Part shown: positions 51,697 through 60,034 of the stretch, in pieces
Position numbering within the stretch: position 1 is the first letter of the stretch
Layout of the letters: each line of letters starts with the position of its first letter
Assembly: GCF_020447265.1 (NCBI RefSeq)
Contig: NZ_JAJADR010000005.1
Span: forward strand, 248,001 to 312,000
Length of the DNA: 64,000 nucleotides
DNA from: Hymenobacter lucidus
GTDB taxonomy: Bacteria; Bacteroidota; Bacteroidia; Cytophagales; Hymenobacteraceae
Direction: 5' to 3'
Translations under genes and position numbers: made by a program
Notes under the pieces: generated by a model
The model's input: only the letters and a program-made list of their open reading frames with translations
Databases searched by the model: none
Told to the model about the DNA's origin: nothing

Positions 51697-53928
51697 CTAC
51701 AGCAGCTTATCAATCGAGACGGGCAGGTTGCGGATGCGCTTGCCGGTGGCGTGGTACACGGCGTTGGCAATAGCGGCGGCTACGCCCAACAGGCCCACTT
51801 CGCCGAGGCCTTTGATGCCCAGCGGGTTTACCTTGTCGTCTTCCTCCTCCACGAAAATCACCTCGATGTCGTGAATGTCGGCACACACGGGAACGTGGTA
51901 CTCGGAGAGGTTGTGGTTCATGTAGCGGCCGAAGCCGTGGTCCATAACGGTTTCTTCCATCATAGCCATGCTGATGCCCCACACCACCGAGCCCAGCACC
52001 TGACTACGGGCCGTTTTGGGGTTCAGGATGCGGCCGGCGGCCACGGCATTCACCACCCGCGTGACATGCACCGTGCCCAGCTCGGGGTCTACTTTTACTT
52101 CGGCAAACACCGCGTTGTGGGCGTGCAGGGAATGCGTCAGCTGGCTGGCGGGGTTGGGCATCATCGTATTTTCGACGGTCAGCTCCTTTTCCCCGCTGGC
52201 GGGCAGAACGTCGCGGATAACGACGGCCTGGGTAGGGTCGGCATTCAGCCGAATCTGGCCGTTGACGAACTGTACGTCTTCGTAGCTGGCATCCTTGAGC
52301 GGGCTGCCGGCCATTTTCTGGGCCAGCTTCAGCAGCTTCTCGCCCAGCTTATCACAGGTTTCCTTCACGGCATTGCCTACGGAGGCAGCCGTCCAGGAGC
52401 CACCCTGCAGCGGCGCTTCGGGCAGTGTGGTATCGCCGAGGGTGAAGGTAACAGCCTCCAGGGGCAAGCCCAGGGTTTCGGCCGCAATCTGGGTGATGAT
52501 GGTGTAGGTGCCCGTACCAATGTCGTTGGCTCCGCTCAGCACGTTCAGGTGACCATCGGCCGTGAGCGTGACCTTGGCCGCGCACTTCTGAATGCTGGCA
52601 TCCCAGACGCCGCCGCCCATGCCCCAGCCCACCAGCATGTTGCCGTCGCGCATGGAGCGGGGCTCAGGATTGCGCTTGTCCCAGCCGAATTTGGCCGCGC
52701 CCTCGTGGTAGCACTCGCGCAGCTTCTTGCTCGAAAAGGGCTTGTCGGCGTTCTGGTCGCGCTCGGCGTAGTTGCGCAGCCGGAATTCCAGCGGGTCAAG
52801 GCCGGCGGCGTAGGCCATTTCGTCCATGGCAATTTCCAGGGCAAAAGAGCCGGTAGCCGCGCCCGGAGCTCGCATGTCCTGGGGCGTATACACGTCGAGC
52901 TTGGCCAACTGGTAGGTCAGCTTCACGTTGTCGCACTGGTAGAGCATGCCCGACCAGTTGACCACGTTTTCGGTGTAATCCTCAAACTGCGACGTTTCGT
53001 GCAGGGCGTGGTGGTGCAGGGCGGCCAGGGTGCCGTCGGCGTTGGTGCCCAGCTCTACGTACTGCAGCGTGTGGGGCCGGTGGCCAAAGCTGAACATTTG
53101 CTGGCGCGTGAGCGAAACCCGCACCGAGCGTTTCAGCTCCAACGAGGCCAGCACAGCCATAAAGAGCTGGTACTGGGGCCGCAGGCCCGAGCCGAAGCCG
53201 CCGCCGGTGTATTTGGATATCACCTGCGCGTCGTCCTTGCTCAGCCCAAATACCTTTGTGACGTACTGCTGGGAGTTGAAAGCACCCTGCGTTTTGTCGT
53301 AGATCTTGAGCTTTTTGTCGCCGAGCCACTCCACGGTGCTGGCAAACATTTCCATCGGGTTGTGGTGCTGCGTGAGGTGAATATATTCGCCCTCTACCTT
53401 GTGCACGGCGTTTTTCAGTGCCTCATTCGGGTTGCCGCGGGGCTTGGGCGGCGGTACCCAGCCGGTTTTGCCCCGGCCGGGCTCGAAACCGTCGTCGCGC
53501 TTGGTTTCCAGGTCGGTATCGTGCGGGGCCACGTCGTAGTCGATGCGCAGCAGGGAAGCGGCGTAGCGGGCCAGCTCGAAGGTTTCGGCAATGACGACGG
53601 CCACCGGCTGCTGGCTGTATTTCACCTCGGCGCCCTGCAGGGGTCGGAAGGGCGAGCCACCGGGAGCCACGTCATCCTTGTAGCTGCGGTCGAACCAAGC
53701 TAGGGACGGCACATTTTCGTGGGAGAAAACCTGCAGCACGCCCGGAATGGCCCGGACTTCGTCGGCGTGAATCTTCGTGATTTTGCCCTTGGCAATGGGG
53801 CTGCTGACGACGTAGCCGTAGGCCAGATCGGGCACATTGTACTCGGCCGCATATTTGGCCGCGCCCGTTACTTTGGCCGGACCCTCGACGCGGCTGGTGG
53901 GCTTGCCGATATAGTTGGTAGTGCTCAT
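51697..53928 (-). CDS. paoC: molybdopterin-binding subunit of an aldehyde oxidoreductase (PaoC-like)
   Basis: A 743-residue large subunit of the xanthine oxidase family: N-terminal segment GKPTSRVEGPAKVTGAAKYAAEY, Moco-binding blocks (GGGFGSGLRPQ, MRAPGAATGSFALE, QGGSWTAASVGNAV) and the catalytic glutamate near the C-terminus in IKGLGEVGLLG. It oxidises aldehydes or related carbonyls with water as oxygen donor. The third gene of a tight paoABC operon: its start overlaps the paoB stop by 4 bp. No XdhC/PaoD-type chaperone gene lies nearby. The symbol follows E. coli PaoC (YagR) by similarity. Confidence 0.9.
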   Translation of the reverse strand: MSTTNYIGKPTSRVEGPAKVTGAAKYAAEYNVPDLAYGYVVSSPIAKGKITKIHADEVRAIPGVLQVFSHENVPSLAWFDRSYKDDVAPGGSPFRPLQGAEVKYSQQPVAVVIAETFELARYAASLLRIDYDVAPHDTDLETKRDDGFEPGRGKTGWVPPPKPRGNPNEALKNAVHKVEGEYIHLTQHHNPMEMFASTVEWLGDKKLKIYDKTQGAFNSQQYVTKVFGLSKDDAQVISKYTGGGFGSGLRPQYQLFMAVLASLELKRSVRVSLTRQQMFSFGHRPHTLQYVELGTNADGTLAALHHHALHETSQFEDYTENVVNWSGMLYQCDNVKLTYQLAKLDVYTPQDMRAPGAATGSFALEIAMDEMAYAAGLDPLEFRLRNYAERDQNADKPFSSKKLRECYHEGAAKFGWDKRNPEPRSMRDGNMLVGWGMGGGVWDASIQKCAAKVTLTADGHLNVLSGANDIGTGTYTIITQIAAETLGLPLEAVTFTLGDTTLPEAPLQGGSWTAASVGNAVKETCDKLGEKLLKLAQKMAGSPLKDASYEDVQFVNGQIRLNADPTQAVVIRDVLPASGEKELTVENTMMPNPASQLTHSLHAHNAVFAEVKVDPELGTVHVTRVVNAVAAGRILNPKTARSQVLGSVVWGISMAMMEETVMDHGFGRYMNHNLSEYHVPVCADIHDIEVIFVEEEDDKVNPLGIKGLGEVGLLGVAAAIANAVYHATGKRIRNLPVSIDKLL

Positions 53929-54947
53929 GGATTCGAGTTTTTGAAGGCTTCGGTGGCGTGCTGGGTTCCTTCGGCGGCCTGTTTCAGGGCCCGCACGATG
54001 GCGCGCTTGGCCAGCTCAATCTTGAAAGTATTGTGGCCGTAGCCTTTGGCATCCTGCAGCACGGCGGCGGCGGCGCGGCGGAAAGTTTCCTCCGTGGCGG
54101 GCTGCCCTTTGAGCAGGTTTTCGGCGGCCGAGTCGCGCCAAGGCTTGTGGGCCACGCCCCCCAGGGCCAGCCGGGCCTCCTTTATCGTGTTGCCCTCCAG
54201 CTGCAACGCCGCCGCTACCGACACCAGCGCGAAGGCGTAGCTCGTCCGGTCGCGCAGCTTGAGGTAGCTGAAGTTCTGGCTGAAATCCTCGTTGGGCAGG
54301 TCAATGGCCGTCACGATTTCGTCGGGGGCCAGGGTGTTGTCGAACTGGGGTTGGTCTTCGGGCAGGCGGTGAAAATCGGCAAACTGCACCGTCCGCTCGC
54401 CGTTTTTGCCGGTTACGCGCACCGTGGCGTTCAGGGCGGCCAGGGCCACGCACATATCCGAAGGGTGCGTAGCAATACAGCTCTCACTGGTGCCCAGAAT
54501 GGCGTGAATCCGGTTGTAGCCGCCAATGGCCGAGCAGCCCGAGCCGGGCTCCCGCTTGTTGCAGGGCGTGGCCAGGTCGTAGAAGTAGTAGCAGCGGGTG
54601 CGCTGAAACAGATTGCCGCCGTCGGTGGCCATGTTGCGCAGTTGGGGCGAGGCCCCGGCCAGAATGGCCTGACTCAGCAGCGGGTAGCGCTTCTCCACTT
54701 CGGGGTGCCAGGCGGTGTCGGCGTTGGTAGCCAGGGCGCCCAGCCTCAGCCCGCCTTCGGGGGTACTGTCGATGGTGGTAAGCGGCAGGGTGTTGATATC
54801 GACCAGCCGAGTGGGCCGCTCGATATTTTCCTTCATCAGGTCGAGCAGGTTGGTGCCGCCGGCAATAAACTTGACGCCGTCGTCGGCCGATTTTTCGCGC
54901 ACGGCCGCGTCCACGGCCGTGGCGCGGGTATAGGTAAAGCTATTCAT
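53925..54947 (-). CDS. paoB: FAD-binding subunit of the aldehyde oxidoreductase (PaoB-like)
   Basis: A 340-residue FAD subunit: FAD motif FIAGGTNLLDLMKENIERPTRLVDI at about 30-55, a second block DGGNLFQRTRCYYF, and a C-terminal CO-dehydrogenase flavoprotein-type domain. The cysteines CYYFYDLATPC, GSGC and SESC (about residues 118-160) match the extra [4Fe-4S] insert of the E. coli PaoB type. It passes electrons from the Fe-S subunit to an acceptor. The gene lies 4 bp after paoA and overlaps paoC by 4 bp. Confidence 0.9.
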   Translation of the reverse strand: MNSFTYTRATAVDAAVREKSADDGVKFIAGGTNLLDLMKENIERPTRLVDINTLPLTTIDSTPEGGLRLGALATNADTAWHPEVEKRYPLLSQAILAGASPQLRNMATDGGNLFQRTRCYYFYDLATPCNKREPGSGCSAIGGYNRIHAILGTSESCIATHPSDMCVALAALNATVRVTGKNGERTVQFADFHRLPEDQPQFDNTLAPDEIVTAIDLPNEDFSQNFSYLKLRDRTSYAFALVSVAAALQLEGNTIKEARLALGGVAHKPWRDSAAENLLKGQPATEETFRRAAAAVLQDAKGYGHNTFKIELAKRAIVRALKQAAEGTQHATEAFKNSNP

Positions 54948-54951
54948 AGAG

Positions 54952-55476
54952 CTAGGCTTTGGGCGTGTTCAGCACTTCCTCAATGGCCGCCACGATATTG
55001 GTGTAGGCCCCGCAGCGGCAGATATTGCCGCTCATCAGCTCCCGGATTTCGGCCGTGGTTTTGGCCTTGCCCTCGGTGAGCAGCGCGGCAGCCGAGCAGA
55101 TTTGGCCGGGCGTGCAATAGCCGCACTGGAAGGCGTCATGGTCGATGAAGGCTTGCTGCAGCGGGTGCAGCTTTTCCTCGGTGCCGAGGCCCTCAATGGT
55201 CGTTATGTCGGCGCCTTCCTTCATCACGGCCAGCGTGAGGCAGGAATTGATGCGCTTGCCATCGACGAGCACGGTGCAGGCGCCGCACTGGCCATGGTCG
55301 CAGCCTTTCTTGGTGCCGGTCAGGTCGAGGTATTCGCGCAGGGCGTCGAGCAGGGTGGTCCAGGGCGCAATCTGCAGTTGCCGCTCCACCCCGTTGATTT
55401 TCAGCGTAACAGTGCCGACGGGGGCTAGGGCAATAGCCGGGGGCCCCAGGGGAGCCTGGGTTGTGGATGTACTCAT
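54952..55476 (-). CDS. paoA: [2Fe-2S] subunit of the aldehyde oxidoreductase (PaoA-like)
   Basis: A 174-residue Fe-S subunit with both [2Fe-2S] domains: the plant-ferredoxin-type cluster (GCDHGQCGACTVLVDG...C) and the helical cluster (QCGYCTPGQ...CRCGAY). It carries electrons from the molybdenum centre to FAD. Unlike E. coli PaoA, no Tat signal is visible; the N-terminus MSTSTTQAPLGPPAIALAP is short, so the enzyme is probably cytoplasmic. ATG 55476 is preferred over a GTG at 55485. First gene of paoABC. Confidence 0.92.
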   Translation of the reverse strand: MSTSTTQAPLGPPAIALAPVGTVTLKINGVERQLQIAPWTTLLDALREYLDLTGTKKGCDHGQCGACTVLVDGKRINSCLTLAVMKEGADITTIEGLGTEEKLHPLQQAFIDHDAFQCGYCTPGQICSAAALLTEGKAKTTAEIRELMSGNICRCGAYTNIVAAIEEVLNTPKA

Positions 55477-55805
55477 AAACAGCACAGATAATGAGGTGAA
55501 AGAATCAGGGGCGGTAGTAGCCCGGCGCTAAGTGGCCGGGCGGGACGGTAGCTGGCAGGCACCGTCCATTTCATACGCCCCAAGCTGGGCTGGTGTTATA
55601 GCCAGAATGATTCTTTTCCCTGTTTTAGTCTTATCAATAATCAGTATAAGTAAGCGCTGGGCTGGTTTGCCGACTCAACAGTTTAATCAAGCTCAACCGT
55701 AAGCACCCGTAACCGGGGCGGTACGGGCCGTCGAAGTGCCCGCCGTGGTACGGGCTAGGCGGCGCTGGGCATTTGTATGCAATGCAAAATCCAACCGGGT
55801 GATAC
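55477..55805. other. intergenic region upstream of paoABC, with two adjacent stem-loops
   Basis: About 329 bp without a gene. GCCCGG...CCGGGC (55520-55541) and GGACGGT...ACCGTCC (55543-55567) are perfect short stems placed side by side 44-91 bp before the paoA start. An 11-bp direct repeat GCTGGGCTGGT lies at 55584 and 55656. No known riboswitch was recognised. Confidence 0.5.
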
Positions 55806-56096
55806 TTAACGCCTACTGCGTCTGCCCGCCCGGTTGAGTTTTGTGTTAGCTACTGCCCGGCGCCGTTGCGCGGCCGCTCTTTTGGAAAGCAAAATAATCA
55901 GCAGCGGCACGGCCGCGCAGCAATACAGCAGCCACACCGGACTCTGGGCTACCTGCGCCGGCTGGTCGTGGTCCGTTACCAGCACCGCGCTTCGGCCCCG
56001 CAGCTGGCCCACCAGCCCGCTGGCAAACAGAAACAGGCTCAGCGCCACCATTACCTTGCTACCGTGCCGGTCGAGCCACTCCCGGGTCTTTTGCAT
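55806..56096 (-). CDS. small two-helix membrane protein
   Basis: A 96-residue protein with two hydrophobic helices (about residues 15-32 and 52-70; KVMVALSLFLFASGLVG and VWLLYCCAAVPLLIILLS) and a strongly basic C-terminus (SKRAAAQRRRAVANTKLNRAGRRSRR). I recognise no family. ATG 56096 is 8 bp after the arsM stop, so it is probably co-transcribed with arsM. It could relate to arsenic handling (two cysteines at YCC), but that is a guess from position. Confidence 0.6.
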   Translation of the reverse strand: MQKTREWLDRHGSKVMVALSLFLFASGLVGQLRGRSAVLVTDHDQPAQVAQSPVWLLYCCAAVPLLIILLSKRAAAQRRRAVANTKLNRAGRRSRR

Positions 56097-56104
56097 AGCC
56101 AACG

Positions 56105-57154
56105 CTAACAGCCGCAGGAAGCCGCCGCAGTTTCGCCGGGAGCCTCGCTGACCGGGGCCGGGCCGCAGGGAAACAGGCCAAAATGCCGCTCCTTGGTACC
56201 ATCGACGCGGAAGTAGACGGCAAAGCGGGTTTGGCTGAGCATATCGGCCGTGTTGCCGCACACGAGCATGGGCCGGCCGGTTTCGAAGTAGTGGTGGTCG
56301 TCGAGGGTGAAGCCGTTGGGCTCGTCGGGGGCGGTGCCGAGGTAGGTGGCTACCTGGCCGTAATCTTCGCACTGGTCTTCCAGATCGAGCTTGAAGGCGC
56401 GCACCGTGAGCGAGTAGAACTTGATGTTGCCTACTTTCTGCTCAATCTCGGCATTGTCGATGGTGAGGCGGCGCTGGGCAGTGAGGCGGTAGTCGTGCAC
56501 GCCCAATTCACGCAGCAGGCGGCGGAAATCCTCGGTGTATAGAGCCCCGCTCAGGCACTCGCCGTACAGCACTGGGTCGTGGCGCAGGGCCTGCGGAATG
56601 CGGCGGTCGGCGAATACGTCGGCAATGAACAGCTCCCCGCCGGGCTTGAGTACCCGAAAAATCTCGCGGTAGGTGGCGGCTTTGTCGGTGCTCAGGTTCA
56701 GCACGCAGTTGCTTACTACCAGGTCCACGCTGTTGTCGGCCAAGCCGGCGGTGCGCAGGTCTTCGATGAAGCCGTGGCGGAATTCCACGTTGGGTTGCTG
56801 GTAGCCAAACCGCTCGGTGTGGGCCGCTATGTGGCGCCGAGCCACGGCGAGCTGCTCCTCGGTCATATCCACGCCGATAACGTGGCCGTCTTCACCCACT
56901 AGCTTCGAGAGCAGAAACGCGTCGCGTCCACTGCCCGAGCCCAGGTCGAGCACGGTGAGGCCCTGCACGGCCGAGGGCACGCACACGCCGCAGCCGTAGT
57001 ATTTCTCCAGCACTTCGGGCTCCAGTTGGGCCAGGATTCGCTTGTGGGCAGCCGGAATGTCGTCGGTGCAACAGGCGTTGGTTTTTAGGTCCTGACTGGT
57101 GCGCAACTGCGTGCCGTAGTAATTCTGAACCTGTTCCTGAATCTCGTTTTCCAT
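56105..57154 (-). CDS. arsM: arsenite S-adenosylmethionine methyltransferase
   Basis: A 349-residue ArsM. The SAM-binding motif is VLDLGSGSGRDAFLLSK, with VIGVDMTEEQL and the post-motif SNCVLNLS. Arsenic-binding cysteines: the N-terminal pair NACC, GCGVC, SNC and GECLSGA. It methylates arsenite to mono-, di- and trimethylarsenicals. The C-terminus ends with CGC after an extended domain. No arsR, arsC or arsB is nearby, so it is a stand-alone arsM. ATG 57154 is chosen over TTG 57160. Confidence 0.93.
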   Translation of the reverse strand: MENEIQEQVQNYYGTQLRTSQDLKTNACCTDDIPAAHKRILAQLEPEVLEKYYGCGVCVPSAVQGLTVLDLGSGSGRDAFLLSKLVGEDGHVIGVDMTEEQLAVARRHIAAHTERFGYQQPNVEFRHGFIEDLRTAGLADNSVDLVVSNCVLNLSTDKAATYREIFRVLKPGGELFIADVFADRRIPQALRHDPVLYGECLSGALYTEDFRRLLRELGVHDYRLTAQRRLTIDNAEIEQKVGNIKFYSLTVRAFKLDLEDQCEDYGQVATYLGTAPDEPNGFTLDDHHYFETGRPMLVCGNTADMLSQTRFAVYFRVDGTKERHFGLFPCGPAPVSEAPGETAAASCGC

Positions 57155-57157
57155 AGT

Positions 57158-57191
57158 CAAAGGTAGTGGCCGCTCCGTAATTAGGAGCGGC
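57158..57191 (-). promoter_or_regulatory. arsM promoter with an inverted repeat
   Basis: On the minus strand an exact -7 motif TACCTTTG (57165-57158) ends only 3 bases before the arsM ATG at 57154. Immediately upstream, GCCGCTCC and GGAGCGGC form perfect 8-bp arms (57169-57176 and 57184-57191) around a 7-nt AT-rich spacer. The repeat could be an operator; with this layout the transcript would be leaderless or nearly so. Confidence 0.55.
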
Positions 57192-57246
57192 AGTCAGGAA
57201 AGCCGCATGAGGTAGTTTTGGTTCTGAATCAGGCGCAAATAAGGCT

Positions 57247-57951
57247 TCAATCGGCCGGCTGCCGGTTGTGGCCCAGTGCGTACTTTTCCAGCAGCACCGT
57301 GTGGGCGGCCCGCTGGTACCAATCGTTGTAGACCAGCTCCACGGTATTCACCGCAAAAGAGCCGATAAACTGGTGCTGGTAGTGGCCAAGGAGCTCCACC
57401 ACGCCGGCCGGATTGCGCAGGGGCCGGCGGAAGCGGATCAGGGTGGAATGCGCGGTCTGGATGCTGTAGCGCTGGTCGATGGACTGCGGCAGGGCCGAGT
57501 GCCGGAAAAACTGCCGCGTGTTGTCGCGCATCTGCTGCAAGCCGGCGTCTTCCGGGAAGCCTTGCGCGATAATACCCCCCGGTGAGGCCGTGAGGCCGGA
57601 ATAGGTGATAGTGAACGGGCGGCTGGTCTGCAGAATCTGGCGGACGGCCGCGCGGTAGTTGGCTGGGTTAATCTGGGCCAGTGTGAAGCCGGGGTAGCAG
57701 GAAATAACCGCCAGAATGGTGAGGTGAATATCGGTAGCGGGATAGTAGTACTGCTCGGGCTCTAGGCGGCGAAAATCGTCCATAAGAGCTTCCAAAGCGG
57801 CAATAATAGATGCGGGTGGCCGGGTGAGCAGCGTAACTCCGCGGCGCGTATCGTGGCCCGAGTCGAGCTGAATATCCAACTCAGCGTCACCTCGCAACAA
57901 GTGGCGGACGGCCTTGGTCCGCATGGCGGCGTAATAATCCTGCAGCGTCAT
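57247..57951 (-). CDS. 2H phosphoesterase-like (2'-5' RNA ligase fold) protein
   Basis: A 234-residue protein with the paired HxTL-type motifs of the 2H phosphoesterase superfamily: DIHLTILAV (about residue 72) and TAHSTLIRF (about 170). Members cleave or make 2',5'-linked or cyclic phosphates in RNA or nucleotides; close Bacteroidota relatives are often labelled mutarotase by annotation transfer, with no support in the sequence. ATG 57951 is used; the open frame upstream (to GTG 58062) looks non-conserved. It is divergent from the PfkB kinase gene. Confidence 0.75.
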   Translation of the reverse strand: MTLQDYYAAMRTKAVRHLLRGDAELDIQLDSGHDTRRGVTLLTRPPASIIAALEALMDDFRRLEPEQYYYPATDIHLTILAVISCYPGFTLAQINPANYRAAVRQILQTSRPFTITYSGLTASPGGIIAQGFPEDAGLQQMRDNTRQFFRHSALPQSIDQRYSIQTAHSTLIRFRRPLRNPAGVVELLGHYQHQFIGSFAVNTVELVYNDWYQRAAHTVLLEKYALGHNRQPAD

Positions 57952-58107
57952 ATTGGAAGCAAAAACCACGGGCGAATCGGGGGCAATATAATCCGGGAGC
58001 CGGATTGGACTACCGCCTTGCCGGGGCGCGGGGCGCAACCAAGCCAGCTCCTCGCAGTACACGCTACTGGCCTGCTGCTGGCCGGTCTTCTCCTAATGCC
58101 GCTACCT

Positions 58108-59058
58108 ATGAACAACATCGTCACGCTGACTCTGAACCCGACCGTCGATAAAAGCACCACCGCCGACCAGATTATTCCCGACCAGAAGCTGCGGTGCGCC
58201 GCGCCCAAGTTTGAGCCCGGCGGGGGCGGCATCAACGTATCGAGGGCGCTGAAGCGGCTGGGGGCCGATTCGCTGGCCGTGTTTCCGGTGGGCGGCCCCA
58301 CCGGCACGCTGCTGCGGGAGCTGCTCACTCAGGAGCAGATCCGGCAGGCCCCGGTGGAAACCGTGAGCCGCACCCGCGAGAATTTTATCGTGGTCGATGC
58401 CTCTACCGGGCAGCAGTACCGCTTCGGCATGCCCGGCACACCGCTGGCCCCCGAGGAGCAGCAGCAGATTCTGACCACGCTCAAAAGCCTGCCGACAGTG
58501 CCCGATTTCCTGGTTATCAGCGGCAGCCTGCCGCCCGGCGTTGAGCCCGAGTTCCTGGTCCGGATTGCGCGGGCCGCCAAGGAACTGGGCGTGAAAGTGG
58601 TGGCCGATACCTCGGGCCCGGCCCTGCAGCAGCTTTTGGCCGAAGGCGTGTACCTGGCCAAGCCCAACGTGGGCGAGCTAAGCAAAATGGCCGGCGTAGA
58701 TGAGCTCGACAACGAAGCCGTGGCCGCCGCAGCCCGCAAGCTGGTGCAGGAAGGCAAGTGCGACATCGTGGTGGTGTCGCTCGGGCCGCAGGGCGCCTGC
58801 GTAGTCAGCCGCGACTTCGTGGACCATATTCCGGCTCCGGCCGTGAAGAAGCGCAGCACCGTGGGCGCCGGCGACAGTATGGTGGCCGGCCTGGTGTATG
58901 GGCTGGCCACTGGCCTCTCGGTGCGCGAAACCGGGCGGTTGGGCGTGGCCTGCGGCACGGCGGCCACCATGAATCCTGGCACCGAGCTGTTTCGCAAAGA
59001 GGATGTAGACCGGCTCTACCGCTGGCTGTTGCAGGCGGCCCCGGGCCTAGCGGCCTAA
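58108..59058 (+). CDS. PfkB family hexose kinase (1-phosphofructokinase-like)
   Basis: A 316-residue ribokinase/PfkB-fold kinase. Signature 1 FEPGGGGINVSRALKRLG and signature 2 with the catalytic aspartate in STVGAGDSMVAG are both clear, and SGSLPPG is typical of FruK/PfkB/LacC. Substrate is probably fructose 1-phosphate, fructose 6-phosphate or tagatose 6-phosphate. The start is ATG 58108; an ATG four codons upstream (58096) is possible. Confidence 0.88.
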   Translation: MNNIVTLTLNPTVDKSTTADQIIPDQKLRCAAPKFEPGGGGINVSRALKRLGADSLAVFPVGGPTGTLLRELLTQEQIRQAPVETVSRTRENFIVVDASTGQQYRFGMPGTPLAPEEQQQILTTLKSLPTVPDFLVISGSLPPGVEPEFLVRIARAAKELGVKVVADTSGPALQQLLAEGVYLAKPNVGELSKMAGVDELDNEAVAAAARKLVQEGKCDIVVVSLGPQGACVVSRDFVDHIPAPAVKKRSTVGAGDSMVAGLVYGLATGLSVRETGRLGVACGTAATMNPGTELFRKEDVDRLYRWLLQAAPGLAA

Positions 59059-59106
59059 TTCTGCGCCTTACTCATTCCTATTCTTTCACTCGCAAAACCA
59101 CACTTC

Positions 59107-59694
59107 ATGGACACTATTCGCACATTTTCTGCCAATACAGAAGATGCTCTCTGGCAACAGGTACTGGCCGACATGGCCTATCAGAAAGACGACTGGGAAT
59201 ATACCGCCGACTTGGACCAGGCGGGCTACCGAACCCGGTTCAGCATTGAAATCGACCTGGGCGGCGGCTTTGAAAGCGGCATTGAGCTGACCACTTTCAC
59301 GGCCATTGTACCGCGGCGTATTCCCTTCCGGTTTGCCCTGCACGAGCAGGACTGGATGCACAAAATGGGGAAATTGCTGGGCCTAACGGACGTGGAACTG
59401 GGCGACCCGGAAATAGATGCGGCGTATATCATTACCACTAATGACCCTGCCACGCTCCATGATTTGCTGGCCGACGAAACGCTGCGGCAGACCCTGCTGC
59501 GCTATCAGGAGCTGCGCCTCGACCTGGCACCCGAGAGCGAAATGCCCGAATCGGACGTGCTGTTAACGTTTACCAAAGAAGCCGCTATTACCGACCCCGA
59601 GCAGCTCCGGGAAATCTACCATCTGTTTTACTCCATTCTGCGGCGGGTAATGACGCTACCGGCCACGCTGCCCAACCTGGAGCAGCAGCTTTAG
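59107..59694 (+). CDS. hypothetical protein
   Basis: A 195-residue acidic protein with no signal peptide and no membrane segment. The middle part (FGGFESGIELTTFTAIVPRRIPFRFALHEQDWMHKMGKLLGL-like) and the aligned DPEIDAAYIITTNDPATLHDLL suggest a DUF3137-like or other small alpha/beta domain; not firmly recognised. It lies 48 bp after the PfkB kinase on the same strand and may share its transcript. The next gene is 340 bp downstream. Confidence 0.65.
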   Translation: MDTIRTFSANTEDALWQQVLADMAYQKDDWEYTADLDQAGYRTRFSIEIDLGGGFESGIELTTFTAIVPRRIPFRFALHEQDWMHKMGKLLGLTDVELGDPEIDAAYIITTNDPATLHDLLADETLRQTLLRYQELRLDLAPESEMPESDVLLTFTKEAAITDPEQLREIYHLFYSILRRVMTLPATLPNLEQQL

Positions 59695-60034
59695 AAACTC
59701 CTGCTGCCAAAGATCCTGCCGGGGGAGCTGTCAGCCTTCAGAAACTAAGTTGCGCAAATGACTATGTAGCCGCGGTTTTACAAAAGGCTGCTTTAGCTAC
59801 CAATGACTAAATCTCATATTAACAACTAAAAGTCAGATAGTTAACCCTTAAAATCGCGACTTATTTTACTGTCGAGCCGCCAAATTCTATACGGTCAGAC
59901 CGTTTACTATTGCCGTAAGCCTAAGCGGTAGTGCATCCTGCTCCGGGGTTGGTGCTGCCGCTTGGGTTGTCGGACCTGGCTTTTCGGGCTTGGTGGGCAA
60001 GCCATATTCCGCGCCACCATTTATCCTAAAAGCT
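59695..60034. promoter_or_regulatory. intergenic region upstream of the manganese catalase, with a palindrome
   Basis: About 340 bp without a gene. ACGGTCAGACCGT (59891-59903) is a perfect 13-nt palindrome (6-bp arms, central A) located 131 bp before the catalase start. The stretch 59805-59880 is AT-rich. No exact TAnnTTTG is seen. Confidence 0.45.

Noticed and set aside
51751..53703. A 650-codon open frame opposite the paoC gene
   Set aside because: It is a GC-rich antisense shadow of a well-supported coding region; its translation is Val/Gly/His-rich with no recognisable domain.
57247..57951. Mutarotase function
   Set aside because: The sequence has two HxTL-type motifs of 2H phosphoesterases and no aldose-epimerase signature.
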